A stretch of 64,000 nt of DNA. Origin: an uncultured Eubacterium sp. (GTDB lineage Bacteria; Bacillota; Clostridia; Peptostreptococcales; Anaerovoracaceae). The stretch's first letter is position 1. Every line of letters begins with the position of its first letter. The stretch lies in contig CABUXV010000007.1 in the NCBI GenBank assembly GCA_902495595.1, forward strand, positions 19,141-83,140, written 5' to 3'. The position numbers and the translations under genes were made by a program. The notes beneath the pieces are model-generated. The model made no database searches. It was given only the letters and a program-made list of their open reading frames with translations, and was not told where the DNA came from. Below, in pieces: positions 46,589 to 57,202 of this stretch.

Positions 46589-48325
46589 TTAAAACCATAT
46601 TGTAAGGTGTTCCGCAATAGGACCCAGCGCTAATGCCGGGAAGAATGTAAGCGCAGCAAATATATAAACTACTGCTACCAACACAATTGCAAATCCCCCG
46701 TTATCTGTACGCATAGTACCTACCGAAGCAGTTACACTTTTCTTTGCCAAAAGCGACCCTGCTATGGCAAGCTGAGCTATAATTGCTATATACCTGCCAA
46801 AGAACATTGCAAGCCCTGTAGTCGTATTCCAGAATAAGGTGTTGTCTGCAAGTCCTTCAAATCCAGAACCGTTATTTGCAGCTGATGAAGAGTATTCATA
46901 CAGCACCTGTGATAACCCGTGGAATCCGGAATTTGTAATTCCTTCAAGTCCTGCACTTGTTGCCACTGCAATTGCAGAAAATCCCAATATAAGCAGTGGA
47001 TGCGCTATAAGACATATAGCAACCAGCTTCATTTCCTTTCCTTCTATCTTCTTTCCAAGATATTCAGGCGTACGTCCTACCATAAGACCGCATATGAAAA
47101 CTGCCAGTATAACATACATCACCATATTCATAAGGCCAACGCCCTTGCCTCCGAACACACAGTTGAGCATCATGTGGAGCAAAGGTATCATGCCTCCCAA
47201 AGGAGTAAGAGTATCATGCATATTATTTACAGTACCGGTAGTAAACGAGGTGGTAGTCGTTGTAAACAGAGCCGACTGGTCTATACCGAATCTGACTTCC
47301 TTGCCTTCCATACTTCCCATATCCTGGCTGATTCCTACAGATTCCAATATAGGATTTCCTTTAAGTTCAGATACATAACATACACTAAGTCCGATAACAA
47401 ATATTATCGACATTGCTGCAAATATTGTTCTTCCCTGTTTTCCGAAAACCGGTTCTTTAGTTTTTATTTTATTTTCCTCTCCCAGACCGAGGCTTTCCTT
47501 TTTTCTGTCCTGACACATTTTTCCGAAAGTCAGCACACATGCTCCCGGAAGTACCATCATTGAAATCAATTCTACTATGTCTGTTATTATTGTAGGATTT
47601 TCAAAAGGTGTTGTTGAATTTGCTCCGAAAAAGCCTCCGCCATTAGTTCCCAGATGTTTGATTATCTCAAGCGACGCAACAGGTCCAACAGCAAAATCCT
47701 GTAATTTTCCTGTTATTGTTTCTACTGTAAAGTTTGAACTAAAAGTCTGCGGCGACCCCTGCCATATTAGTACAAGACCGAAGACTACACACCACGGAAT
47801 AAGAATTCTTGTAGTTATCCTTATCATGTCTTCGTAAAAATTCCCCAGGTCTTTTCTCTTACCTGCAAACCCTCTGGAAAATGCCATACATGCGGCATAT
47901 CCTGAAGCTGCCGAAGTAAACATCATAAATGTTATAACAAGCATCTGGCTCAAATATGTAAGACCCGATTCTCCGGAATAATGCTGAAGGTTTGTATTAG
48001 TCATAAAACTTATTATGGTGTTAAATGAAAGGTCTGACGGCATACCGTCAATACCATTTGGATTAAGCACCAAGTAGTTTTGAAGTCTTAGAATACAATA
48101 ACCCACGAAGACCATAACAGCGTTTGTCATAAGCAAATGGCCCGCATAAGACTTCCATGTCATTCCGCTCCTGTCTATACGGCATATTTTATAAATACCG
48201 TTATCTATTCTGTTAAACAATCCATCTGCAAAGGTTTTCTTATATACTGCAATGTGATACATATATCTTCCCATAGGAATCACTGCTACAATGAAAATCA
48301 ATAATGTAAAAATAATCTGCAACAT
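46589..48325 (-). CDS. kdpA: KdpA, potassium-transporting channel subunit
   Basis: A 578-residue membrane protein of about 10 helices with the four selectivity-filter repeats typical of the K+ channel superfamily, for example NTNLQHYSGE, TNGGGFFGANSTTPFENPT, and a C-terminal NNGSGFEGL. It binds and conducts K+. The start follows GGGGAGGGCGAACA, 21 bases after kdpF. Confidence 0.97.
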   Translation of the reverse strand: MLQIIFTLLIFIVAVIPMGRYMYHIAVYKKTFADGLFNRIDNGIYKICRIDRSGMTWKSYAGHLLMTNAVMVFVGYCILRLQNYLVLNPNGIDGMPSDLSFNTIISFMTNTNLQHYSGESGLTYLSQMLVITFMMFTSAASGYAACMAFSRGFAGKRKDLGNFYEDMIRITTRILIPWCVVFGLVLIWQGSPQTFSSNFTVETITGKLQDFAVGPVASLEIIKHLGTNGGGFFGANSTTPFENPTIITDIVELISMMVLPGACVLTFGKMCQDRKKESLGLGEENKIKTKEPVFGKQGRTIFAAMSIIFVIGLSVCYVSELKGNPILESVGISQDMGSMEGKEVRFGIDQSALFTTTTTSFTTGTVNNMHDTLTPLGGMIPLLHMMLNCVFGGKGVGLMNMVMYVILAVFICGLMVGRTPEYLGKKIEGKEMKLVAICLIAHPLLILGFSAIAVATSAGLEGITNSGFHGLSQVLYEYSSSAANNGSGFEGLADNTLFWNTTTGLAMFFGRYIAIIAQLAIAGSLLAKKSVTASVGTMRTDNGGFAIVLVAVVYIFAALTFFPALALGPIAEHLTIWF

Positions 48326-48346
48326 TGTTCGCCCTCCCCAAATAAA

Positions 48347-48424
48347 TTACAATTTTTCCGGATGCACCAATGCGTATATTAAATATACTGCCAAAGCTGC
48401 AATCACAATTCCCAAAGCTAACAT
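48347..48424 (-). CDS. kdpF: KdpF, small subunit of the Kdp ATPase
   Basis: A 25-residue single-helix protein, MLALGIVIAALAVYLIYALV followed by HPEKL. It closely fits KdpF, which stabilises the KdpABC complex. GGAGGTATTTAA precedes the ATG. It is too short for most gene finders but lies just upstream of kdpA as expected. Confidence 0.9.
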   Translation of the reverse strand: MLALGIVIAALAVYLIYALVHPEKL

Positions 48425-48454
48425 TTAAATACCTCCAAATTAAAAATCATATTT

Positions 48455-48571
48455 TTATTGTTCCTCCTCAGTATCTGCATTTTTGTCTACTTGTCTGCCG
48501 CACCAATTTATAAAAAGTTTCATAAGTCCGAAACTTGCAAGCAGAATTCCAATCATTACAATATCAAGCAT
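48455..48571 (-). CDS. Small single-helix membrane protein upstream of kdpF
   Basis: A 38-residue ORF begins MLDIVMIGILLASFGLMKLF (one membrane helix) and ends in an acidic tail, KNADTEEEQ. AAGGAGGAAGAAAG precedes it. It is the first gene of the kdp operon, 30 bases before kdpF. Small hydrophobic ORFs at this position have been seen in other kdp operons, but this protein has no firm family I know. A second accessory subunit is plausible. Confidence 0.65.
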   Translation of the reverse strand: MLDIVMIGILLASFGLMKLFINWCGRQVDKNADTEEEQ

Positions 48572-48631
48572 TTCTTTCTTCCTCCTTACCGAACAAATAT
48601 TAGCACAGGAGATAAAAAAACGAGATTAAAA

Positions 48632-48657
48632 AAAATCGCATGATATTAAAATCGCAT
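48632..48657 (-). promoter_or_regulatory. Direct repeats upstream of the kdp operon
   Basis: AAAATCGCAT occurs at 48632-48641 and 48648-48657, 16 bases apart start to start, on the plus strand. They are 60-85 bases upstream of the first kdp ORF. Response regulators of the OmpR group bind direct repeats, so KdpE is a candidate. Binding is inferred. Confidence 0.4.
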
Positions 48658-48658
48658 A

Positions 48659-48702
48659 AAAAAACACCGCGATGATAAAAAATTATCACCTCGGTGTTTT
48701 TT
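48659..48702 (-). terminator. Terminator of groESL
   Basis: AAAAAACACCG pairs with CGGTGTTTTTT, with a further TGATAA/TTATCA stem inside. On the minus strand it is followed by TTATGCG and preceded by the groEL stop 50 bases earlier. Confidence 0.82.
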
Positions 48703-48751
48703 AATACTATCTTACTTTTTTAATTCAGTTAACCTATTATTCAAAATCAGG

Positions 48752-50736
<1,985 letters not shown>

Positions 50737-50763
50737 TTAGCACTCTTTATTTATGAGTGCTAA
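50737..50763. promoter_or_regulatory. CIRCE operator (HrcA binding site)
   Basis: TTAGCACTC-N9-GAGTGCTAA is a perfect CIRCE inverted repeat. In Bacillota it is bound by HrcA to repress heat-shock operons. It lies just after the -10 box of groES, as in other groESL operons. Confidence 0.97.
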
Positions 50764-50767
50764 CTAT

Positions 50768-50796
50768 AATTTACAGCCATTTACTGGTTTTGTCAA
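50768..50796 (-). promoter_or_regulatory. groESL promoter
   Basis: On the minus strand TTGACA (50791-50796) and TAAATT (50768-50773), with TG directly before the -10, are 17 bases apart and overlap the edge of the CIRCE site. Confidence 0.85.
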
Positions 50797-50837
50797 TATA
50801 TTTTTGGCATTTTCTTGTTAAAGAAATACTAAAGAAG

Positions 50838-51722
50838 TTATTCGCCTATATTCTTATTATGCGTTATATAATAAAACAAATACTGCTGGGCTATTCCTCC
50901 GTACTTGCCGAATTTTTCTGCGGCAAATGATGCCATACCTTTCATATCGCTTTCGTCAAGACCATAGAGCCTGTTCATAACTTTCTTAACCCACACATCT
51001 ATGGGAAAACTGTCTATCTTTCCCATAGAAAACAGTGAAATACAGTTTGCTACCTTAGGACCTACTCCGCAGTATTTTCTTAAGGCTTCTGCGGTCTGCG
51101 CAGATGATATCTCCGGATCGGCCAGCGCTTCAAGCGCTTCTATGCCTTCTTCTTTTACTGCTTTTGCCGTTTCTATAAGGTACTTCGCCCTGTATCCCAG
51201 TCTGCACGGAGCTATATCATCCAGCGTGGCTCCTGCCAATGTATCGGGAGAGGGCAGGTTGTAATATGTTTTTCCGTTATAGGTCCCAGCTTTATCACCT
51301 AATGTCTCTGCAACCGAATCTATACATTTTTTTATTCTGGGAATATTATTGTTCTGAGATATTATAAAGGAAATAAGCGTTTCCCATTTTTCCTGATTGA
51401 GTATTCTTATTCCGTAGCCGTAATCTATAGCATCCTTTATGACAGGATCTTTTTCTGCAAGATATTTCTTTATTCCGCCATAGTCCCTGTCAAGGTCCAG
51501 ATAATGCTTCCATATATTTTCAAAATCTTCTCTATCCGAATTGTATATGGTAAGCTGCCGTGATTTCTTATTAAAATCTATTGCTGCTACTTTTCCGAAA
51601 GCTGTTCCGACATATTTTCCTTCATCATTTTTCTCCCATCTGAAACACTGACCGCAGTCAAATATATGGTCCAAATCAAAATCATCGATATTTTCCACTG
51701 TAAAAACTTTATCTTCTTTCAT
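50838..51722 (-). CDS. 8-oxoguanine DNA glycosylase/AP lyase (OGG1-like)
   Basis: A 294-residue HhH-GPD glycosylase. The N-terminal domain (residues 10-100, including CGQCFRWE) matches the OGG_N domain. The helix-hairpin-helix is KYCGVGPKVANC with catalytic K223, and SFPIDVWVKK carries the essential D242. This order is the same as in human OGG1 and marks it as a bifunctional enzyme that removes 8-oxoguanine. The start at 51722 is used, with other ATGs 5 codons upstream also possible. It is separate from groES by 150 bases. Confidence 0.88.
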   Translation of the reverse strand: MKEDKVFTVENIDDFDLDHIFDCGQCFRWEKNDEGKYVGTAFGKVAAIDFNKKSRQLTIYNSDREDFENIWKHYLDLDRDYGGIKKYLAEKDPVIKDAIDYGYGIRILNQEKWETLISFIISQNNNIPRIKKCIDSVAETLGDKAGTYNGKTYYNLPSPDTLAGATLDDIAPCRLGYRAKYLIETAKAVKEEGIEALEALADPEISSAQTAEALRKYCGVGPKVANCISLFSMGKIDSFPIDVWVKKVMNRLYGLDESDMKGMASFAAEKFGKYGGIAQQYLFYYITHNKNIGE

Positions 51723-51772
51723 ATCCAATTTCCGCATCCTCAAATCATCTGAATAAACTTACCATGTAAATA

Positions 51773-52579
51773 TTAAACTATATCTCTTATATCAAGATCC
51801 AGCCTGTTAACATTAAAAGCTGTCATTTCTTCAATTTTTTTAACCGTATCCTGCTGAAATTCTTTCGCTCCCTGAGGCAGATTCTCCATATATTTCAAAT
51901 TGAGAATAATATATATATCTATCCCCTCCTGAACCGGAGATATGACCACCTTAAGTACATCTGCAATCGGCGGGCTCTGTCTTTTAACACATTCAATGAT
52001 ATCCGACATAACTTTTTCCGATATCTTATACTCTCCAAGATAGCTGTAAGTAGGTCTCACAACAGATTTCTCGGAGAATTCTCCCCCTATTGCGCGACCT
52101 TTAAAAAGCATTTTCATCGGATTCATAAAATATCCCGAAAACTGCCTTTTCAGCTGAAATGTCGGCGCAGGTATGACGTGCTGTCCCATTTCATTTCTCT
52201 GTTTTCTTGCGATTGCCCGTTCCTCTTCGGAAGTTATATCATCAATATATATGCGCTTTCCTATTCTTGTCAGCTCCAGACGCTTTGCTATTTTATCCAC
52301 CATGCCGTCGGAAGTCCCTATGATAAGCAGGCTTGAAGGTTTCATCCTGTTTATGGCGCTCTTCACTTCTTCCATATGCTCATCCTTATTGAAAAGGGCT
52401 GTTTTAACGGCGCCCACTTTTGTCGGCTGCCTCTTTGCCGAGATTCCGGCTACTACCTTATTCCTGCATATGAACAGACCATCGTCTATAATACTTTCTA
52501 TATTTAATTCTTTACAGAGATTGACGGCCTGAAAACTTTTGCCCGTCCCACTCTTTCCTACAAGTGCGTAAACTTTCAT
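51773..52579 (-). CDS. P-loop NTPase fused to an Asp23/Gls24-like domain
   Basis: A 268-residue protein with Walker A GKSGTGKSFQA near residue 8 and further P-loop conservation (LLIIGTSDGMVDK near 83). The C-terminal 90 residues (EYKISEKVMSDIIECVKR to the end, with VEEMTAF-like KKIEEMTAFNVNRLDL) match the Asp23/Gls24 alkaline-shock family fold. The combination of NTPase and Asp23-like domain is unusual. Start has TAGAGGAATTCAAG. The cellular role is unknown; the neighbouring glycosylase may share its transcript (50 bases apart). Confidence 0.8.
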   Translation of the reverse strand: MKVYALVGKSGTGKSFQAVNLCKELNIESIIDDGLFICRNKVVAGISAKRQPTKVGAVKTALFNKDEHMEEVKSAINRMKPSSLLIIGTSDGMVDKIAKRLELTRIGKRIYIDDITSEEERAIARKQRNEMGQHVIPAPTFQLKRQFSGYFMNPMKMLFKGRAIGGEFSEKSVVRPTYSYLGEYKISEKVMSDIIECVKRQSPPIADVLKVVISPVQEGIDIYIILNLKYMENLPQGAKEFQQDTVKKIEEMTAFNVNRLDLDIRDIV

Positions 52580-52608
52580 CTTGAATTCCTCTATAAGGTT
52601 TGTTATAA

Positions 52609-52821
<213 letters not shown>

Positions 52822-52869
52822 GATCGCTTCATAGTTAAAAGTACATAAATCAATTATCAATTGATAATT

Positions 52870-52899
52870 AATAACCGTTTCAATATTGAAACGGTTATT
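52870..52899. terminator. Bidirectional terminator between ferredoxin and rex
   Basis: The 30-base palindrome AATAACCGTTTCAAT/ATTGAAACGGTTATT (52870-52899) forms a stem of about 13 bp and ends both convergent genes. Confidence 0.8.
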
Positions 52900-52915
52900 T
52901 AATTTACGCTGATAT

Positions 52916-53569
52916 TTACTTTTTCTTGCCGCTTTCCCCGTTGCCGTTCATATGATATGCAAGGGAATATAAGCTGTCTGTTATATGTACGTTCTCAATA
53001 GCAACATGATTAGGAGTTTCAATATCCACCGGAGCAAAATTCCAAAGGCCTTTAACCCCTGCAAAGCACAATCTGTCAGCCACTTCCTGCGCAGCATCTT
53101 TAGTTGTACATATAATACCTATATCGATATCATTCTCTTCGACAAATTCAACTATATTTTCATAATCCATTACTTCAATATCATTTATCTTGATACCTAT
53201 AAGTCTTGGATTTATTTCAAAAATTCCGGATACGATAAACCCCGATTTATAATAATAGGTGTGGTTTACAATCGCCTGTCCTAAATTACCGGCGCCTACC
53301 ACTGCCATTTTGTACTGTCGGTCAAGTCCAAGTATGGCGCTTATCTCATTGTAAAGCCCCTCTACGCTGTATCCGTATCCCTGCTGTCCGAATCCGCCGA
53401 AATTGTTTAAGTCCTGTCTTATCTGAGATGCAGTGTATCCTATAAGACTGCTGAATTCATTCGAGGATATCTTATCTATCCCCTTTTTTCTTAACTCTTT
53501 AAGATACCTTCTGTATCTGGGGAGTCTCTTTATTACAGCATTAGAAATTTTAGCCTGTTGCTTTTTCAT
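52916..53569 (-). CDS. rex: Redox-sensing transcriptional repressor Rex
   Basis: A 217-residue Rex. The N-terminal winged helix shows RLPRYRRYLKELRKKG and SSNEFSSLIGYTASQIRQDL; the Rossmann domain has VVGAGNLGQAIVNH. It senses NADH/NAD+ and represses fermentation genes. It is 10 bases downstream of acpP, so they share a transcript. A candidate Rex site lies on the acpP promoter. Confidence 0.95.
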   Translation of the reverse strand: MKKQQAKISNAVIKRLPRYRRYLKELRKKGIDKISSNEFSSLIGYTASQIRQDLNNFGGFGQQGYGYSVEGLYNEISAILGLDRQYKMAVVGAGNLGQAIVNHTYYYKSGFIVSGIFEINPRLIGIKINDIEVMDYENIVEFVEENDIDIGIICTTKDAAQEVADRLCFAGVKGLWNFAPVDIETPNHVAIENVHITDSLYSLAYHMNGNGESGKKK

Positions 53570-53579
53570 CTATCACGCC

Positions 53580-53804
53580 TTATTTAGCTTCTACATAATT
53601 TACGATATCGCTTACAGTTTGGAATTTCTCAGCATCTTCGTCAGGAACTTCGATATCAAATTCATCTTCTATAGCCATGATGATTTCTACAGCGTCAAGT
53701 GAATCTGCTTCCAGGTCTTTCATAAGATGAGTTTCCATCTTAACTGCATCTTCTTCTACTCCTAACTGCTCTGCTATTATTCCTTTAATTTTTTCTAATG
53801 TCAT
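53580..53804 (-). CDS. acpP: Acyl carrier protein
   Basis: A 74-residue ACP with the 4'-phosphopantetheine Ser35 in ADSLDAVEI and the recognised helix II. It carries acyl chains in fatty acid synthesis. Start follows ATGGAGGTATATC. It is co-transcribed with rex. Confidence 0.96.
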   Translation of the reverse strand: MTLEKIKGIIAEQLGVEEDAVKMETHLMKDLEADSLDAVEIIMAIEDEFDIEVPDEDAEKFQTVSDIVNYVEAK

Positions 53805-53859
53805 GATATACCTCCATACTAATTTACAAAATTATATTATCAGAGCACCGCCCTGATAA

Positions 53860-53898
53860 CTGTTAATTAATTATAGTGTAGCATATATTTTATTGCAA
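53860..53898 (-). promoter_or_regulatory. acpP-rex promoter with overlapping Rex-like site
   Basis: On the minus strand TTGCAA (53893-53898) and TATAAT (53870-53875) are 17 bases apart. Directly over the -10 is CTGTTAATTAATTATAG (53860-53876); its right half TTAACAG is one base from the Rex half-site TTAACAA, the left is weak. Autoregulation by Rex is possible. A TTATCAG/CTGATAA hairpin lies downstream in the leader (53837-53859). Confidence 0.55.
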
Positions 53899-53937
53899 TA
53901 GTTTTCAGAAAAAAATTATAAATGTTTTAATTTCCCT

Positions 53938-55914
53938 CTATTCCTGTAATTCAAGCCATTTCTCATACTTCTCATCCAGCTGCTGACGTTTTTCATTTAA
54001 AGCTTCGCTTATCTCGGCAAGCTTTTTATGGTCCGTCATATTTTCCTTTAAACAAACTGCTATCTCAAGTCCGTTTATATCTTCTTCCAGAATACCTATC
54101 TCTTTTTCCAGCTGTTCTTTCATGCGTTTCAGCCTGCGCTCGCCTGATTCTTTCTCCTTTTGAAGACGCCTTTTTTCTGCTGAAGATAAATTATTTTCAG
54201 ATGTATCCCCTGCCCCGGTCTGTCTGCCCGTTTCCGATCGCACGGTCTCATAAAACGTCTCCGACATACTTTCCAAATATTTTTTCCCGGAACGTATCTG
54301 GGATTGTTTCTTTTCAACATAGTAATCATATGTGCCTAAATAATTTTCTATTCCTTCTTCTGTAAGTTCTACTATCCTTGTAGGAACTCTGTTCAGGAAA
54401 TATCTGTCATGGGAAACTATGATACACGTACCGGGAAACTCCATTACCGCCTCTTCAAATATCTCTTTTGATTCTATGTCAAGATGGTTTGTAGGTTCAT
54501 CTAAAACCAGAACATTCGCACCTGAAAGCATCAGCTTTAAAAGAGCGAGTCGAGCCTTTTCTCCGCCGCTCAAATCGCTTATCTGCAAAAATACGGATTC
54601 TCCTCTGAATAAAAATCTTCCTAAAATATTTCTCATCTCTGTATCGGAATAAAGACGGTAAGCATCCTGAAGTTCGCCTATAACCGTGTTTGACCTGTTC
54701 AGAAGCTGCTGACCCTGGTCGTAATATCCAAACTGAACATTATGCCCTATCTTTATCCGTCCGCTGCTGCACGGAAGCTCTCCTAAAAGCATCTTTAAAA
54801 GAGTTGTTTTTCCTATTCCATTTGCGCCTACTATACAAATCCTCTCACCCCGTTTTATATCAAGATCCACATTTCTAAAAAGTTCCCTTTTATTCGCTCC
54901 GTATCCAAAACTCTTTGAAAGTCCGTCTGCTGTGATGACATCTCTTCCGCTTTGAAAAGAAGCTTTAAAATTCAGTTTAAGCTTGCCGTGTTCACCGTCC
55001 GGTTTATCGATTATATCCATTGCTGCAAGACGTTTTTCTCTGGAAGCAGCGCGCTTTGCCAGCTTTTCCGTACCTCTCTGTTTAAACCGCCTTATCATTT
55101 CTTCCTGACGCTGGATTTCCTTATGCTGTTTTTCATATCTGCGAAGCTCCGCTTCACGCCTTACACTTCGCTCCTTTGCGTAAAAACTGTAATTCCCCTC
55201 GTATATGCTCAGCTTGTGATTTTCTATCTCAAATATCCTGTTAACGGTTTCATCAAGAAAATATCTGTCATGGGAAACGAGAACTATCGTTCCTTTATAA
55301 CTCTTTAAATACTGCTCGAGCCATTTTAACGTACCTATATCAAGATGATTGGTCGGTTCGTCAAGAAAGAGGATATCCGGTTTTTCAAGCAGCAGACACG
55401 CAAGAGCAAGCCTTGTTTTCTCACCGCCGCTGAACGTTGATATTTTCTTATTATAGCTTTCTTCTTTAAAGGCCATGCTGGAAAGTATCCCTGTGATTTC
55501 GCTTTTATATGTATACCCTCCGGAAATTCTGTATTCTTCCTGTAAAGCGTCATACCTGCTTATAAGTTTCTCATCTGTCGGACTTTTTTCTATACGCGTC
55601 AGAAGCGCTTCCATTTCCTTTTCCATTTTGGGAAAACGGTCGAATATCTTTTCCACTTCTTCTATTAAGGTACTCTCCGAATCAAAACCTCCGTCCTGTT
55701 TCAGATACCCTGTTTTCGTTTCGGATGAGATAAAAAACTCTCCCGATTCACAAGGCAGTTCGCCTGTGAGCATCTTTAAAAGAGTTGTCTTTCCCGCTCC
55801 GTTTATTCCTATTATTCCTACTCTGTCACCTTTGTTTATATGAAATGAAACCTTGTCCAATATGACATCGGTCCCATACGCCTTTGTCAAATCTTTTGCT
55901 GATACTACTATCAT
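53938..55914 (-). CDS. ABC-F family ATPase (translation factor-like)
   Basis: A 658-residue protein with two ABC domains and no membrane part. The two Walker A sites read GINGAGKTTLL and GANGIGKTTLL; both signatures (SGGEKTRL and SGGEKARL) and Walker B with LDEPTNHLD are present. Between the domains (about residues 240-320) is a charged linker with EIQRQEEMIRRF, and a coiled-coil C-terminal tail. This class acts on the ribosome (Uup/YdiF/EttA type). It follows tsaD by 12 bases in one operon; an antibiotic-resistance role cannot be read. Confidence 0.92.
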   Translation of the reverse strand: MIVVSAKDLTKAYGTDVILDKVSFHINKGDRVGIIGINGAGKTTLLKMLTGELPCESGEFFISSETKTGYLKQDGGFDSESTLIEEVEKIFDRFPKMEKEMEALLTRIEKSPTDEKLISRYDALQEEYRISGGYTYKSEITGILSSMAFKEESYNKKISTFSGGEKTRLALACLLLEKPDILFLDEPTNHLDIGTLKWLEQYLKSYKGTIVLVSHDRYFLDETVNRIFEIENHKLSIYEGNYSFYAKERSVRREAELRRYEKQHKEIQRQEEMIRRFKQRGTEKLAKRAASREKRLAAMDIIDKPDGEHGKLKLNFKASFQSGRDVITADGLSKSFGYGANKRELFRNVDLDIKRGERICIVGANGIGKTTLLKMLLGELPCSSGRIKIGHNVQFGYYDQGQQLLNRSNTVIGELQDAYRLYSDTEMRNILGRFLFRGESVFLQISDLSGGEKARLALLKLMLSGANVLVLDEPTNHLDIESKEIFEEAVMEFPGTCIIVSHDRYFLNRVPTRIVELTEEGIENYLGTYDYYVEKKQSQIRSGKKYLESMSETFYETVRSETGRQTGAGDTSENNLSSAEKRRLQKEKESGERRLKRMKEQLEKEIGILEEDINGLEIAVCLKENMTDHKKLAEISEALNEKRQQLDEKYEKWLELQE

Positions 55915-55926
55915 TTATCACATTCC

Positions 55927-56943
55927 TTACAATTCTAAATTTGGTATTGCATCAAGTGTCAAGTCATCGGTTTCTCCTGCCATGTATTTATAATATGCGG
56001 CGCATCCAATCATTGCCGCATTGTCTGTACACAAAACAGGTGACGGATAATAAAGTTTTATGCCTCTTTTCTTACACTGGCTATCAAGCATTTCCCTCAG
56101 TTTGCTGTTTGCCGCAACACCTCCGGCAAGCACTATCTTATCCTTGTTCATGCCCTCTGCCGCGCTTATGGTTTTCGCAACTATAACATCAAGAACAGCA
56201 GCCTGAAAACCTGCCGCTACATCTGCTGTATTTATCTTCCGTCCCGCCTGTTTTTCCGAATTGATGTAATTAAGCACGCCTGTCTTTATTCCGCTGAAAC
56301 TAAAATCAAGGCTTCCCTTTTCCAGAAAAACTCTTTTAAACTCAACTTTATTCGGGTCTCCCTCTCTTGCGATTTTATCTATGAGAGGACCTCCCGGATA
56401 TCCAAGGCCCAAAACTCTTGCAACCTTATCATAGGCTTCTCCCGCTGCGTCATCTCTTGTTGCCCCCAGAACGCGGCATTTATTGTAATCGGTCACCTCA
56501 ACTATATTGGTATGGCCTCCCGATATTACGAGAGCTGTAAAGGGAGGCGTCAGGTCTTTATGTTCTATATAATTTGCACATATATGCCCATGAATGTGAT
56601 GAACGCCGACAAGAGGTTTTCCTGCTGCCAAAGCATAAGCTTTAGCCGTAGCCAGCCCTATCAAAAGCGCTCCCACAAGCCCGGGACCATAGGTAACTCC
56701 TATTAAATCCACATCATCCATACTTACATCAGCTTCTTCCATCGCTCTGTCCACAACGGTATTTACGTTGCTCAGATGATGGCGGGAAGCTATTTCCGGA
56801 ACTACTCCACCATATAGTTTATGTATATCTATCTGTGACGAGATTATATTTGAAAGGACCTGACGTCCGTTCAAAAGCACGGCAGCCGCCGTCTCGTCAC
56901 AGCTGGATTCTATTGCAAGCGTTACAAGTTTTCCGTTTTTCAT
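55927..56943 (-). CDS. tsaD: TsaD, tRNA threonylcarbamoyladenosine synthase subunit
   Basis: A 338-residue protein with an actin-like ATPase fold. The metal motif is [12 protein letters not shown], and the early sequence [14 protein letters not shown] and later [12 protein letters not shown] and [12 protein letters not shown] are characteristic. It makes the t6A modification at position 37 of ANN-reading tRNAs with TsaB and TsaE. Its ATG overlaps the stop of a small cysteine-containing ORF as ATGA. Confidence 0.97.
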   Translation of the reverse strand: MKNGKLVTLAIESSCDETAAAVLLNGRQVLSNIISSQIDIHKLYGGVVPEIASRHHLSNVNTVVDRAMEEADVSMDDVDLIGVTYGPGLVGALLIGLATAKAYALAAGKPLVGVHHIHGHICANYIEHKDLTPPFTALVISGGHTNIVEVTDYNKCRVLGATRDDAAGEAYDKVARVLGLGYPGGPLIDKIAREGDPNKVEFKRVFLEKGSLDFSFSGIKTGVLNYINSEKQAGRKINTADVAAGFQAAVLDVIVAKTISAAEGMNKDKIVLAGGVAANSKLREMLDSQCKKRGIKLYYPSPVLCTDNAAMIGCAAYYKYMAGETDDLTLDAIPNLEL

Positions 56944-57119
56944 AAATTTTTTCGTCCTTCTTCCAGTTTCTTTTCACATTGGTTTTCTCCGTTAAGATGC
57001 CTGCAATTTTCACATGATTTATAATCGCTCATATTAAATACGCTGAAATCATGCCGTTTTGAAAATTTCCTGCACGTTGAAGAAACCACCGTCATGTTAT
57101 CTGCTGAAAAATCATCCAT
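56940..57119 (-). CDS. Small cysteine-containing protein coupled to tsaD
   Basis: A 59-residue ORF begins [16 protein letters not shown] and has the motif [16 protein letters not shown], which looks like a small metal or Fe-S site. GGAGGTATATT is just before its ATG. The TGA stop overlaps the tsaD ATG by 3 bases, so it is translationally coupled to tsaD. I do not recognise the family. It sits between rimI and tsaD in the t6A operon. Confidence 0.7.
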   Translation of the reverse strand: MDDFSADNMTVVSSTCRKFSKRHDFSVFNMSDYKSCENCRHLNGENQCEKKLEEGRKNL

Positions 57120-57128
57120 AATATACCT

Positions 57129-57165
57129 CCGTAAGAATAATATACTTTTATTATTCTTATAACGG
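57129..57165 (-). other. Hairpin upstream of the small cysteine ORF
   Basis: TAAGAATAATA (57132-57142) pairs with TATTATTCTTA (57149-57159), and CCG with CGG extends it. It touches the ribosome binding site of the small ORF. There is no T-run, so it is not a terminator; it may affect translation or processing. Confidence 0.4.
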
Positions 57166-57202
57166 ATGACTTTTATTCTTTTTCATATTCAGTATATCTA
57201 CT

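Noticed and set aside
48572..48660. A c-di-AMP (ydaO) riboswitch upstream of kdp
   Set aside because: The space between the groEL terminator and the first kdp ORF is under 90 bases, too small for the aptamer, and no conserved blocks are visible.
52852..52869. AATTATCAATTGATAATT palindrome near the ferredoxin end as a Rex site
   Set aside because: It does not match the Rex consensus TTGTTAA-N4-TTAACAA and lies downstream of both genes; it is probably part of the terminator region.
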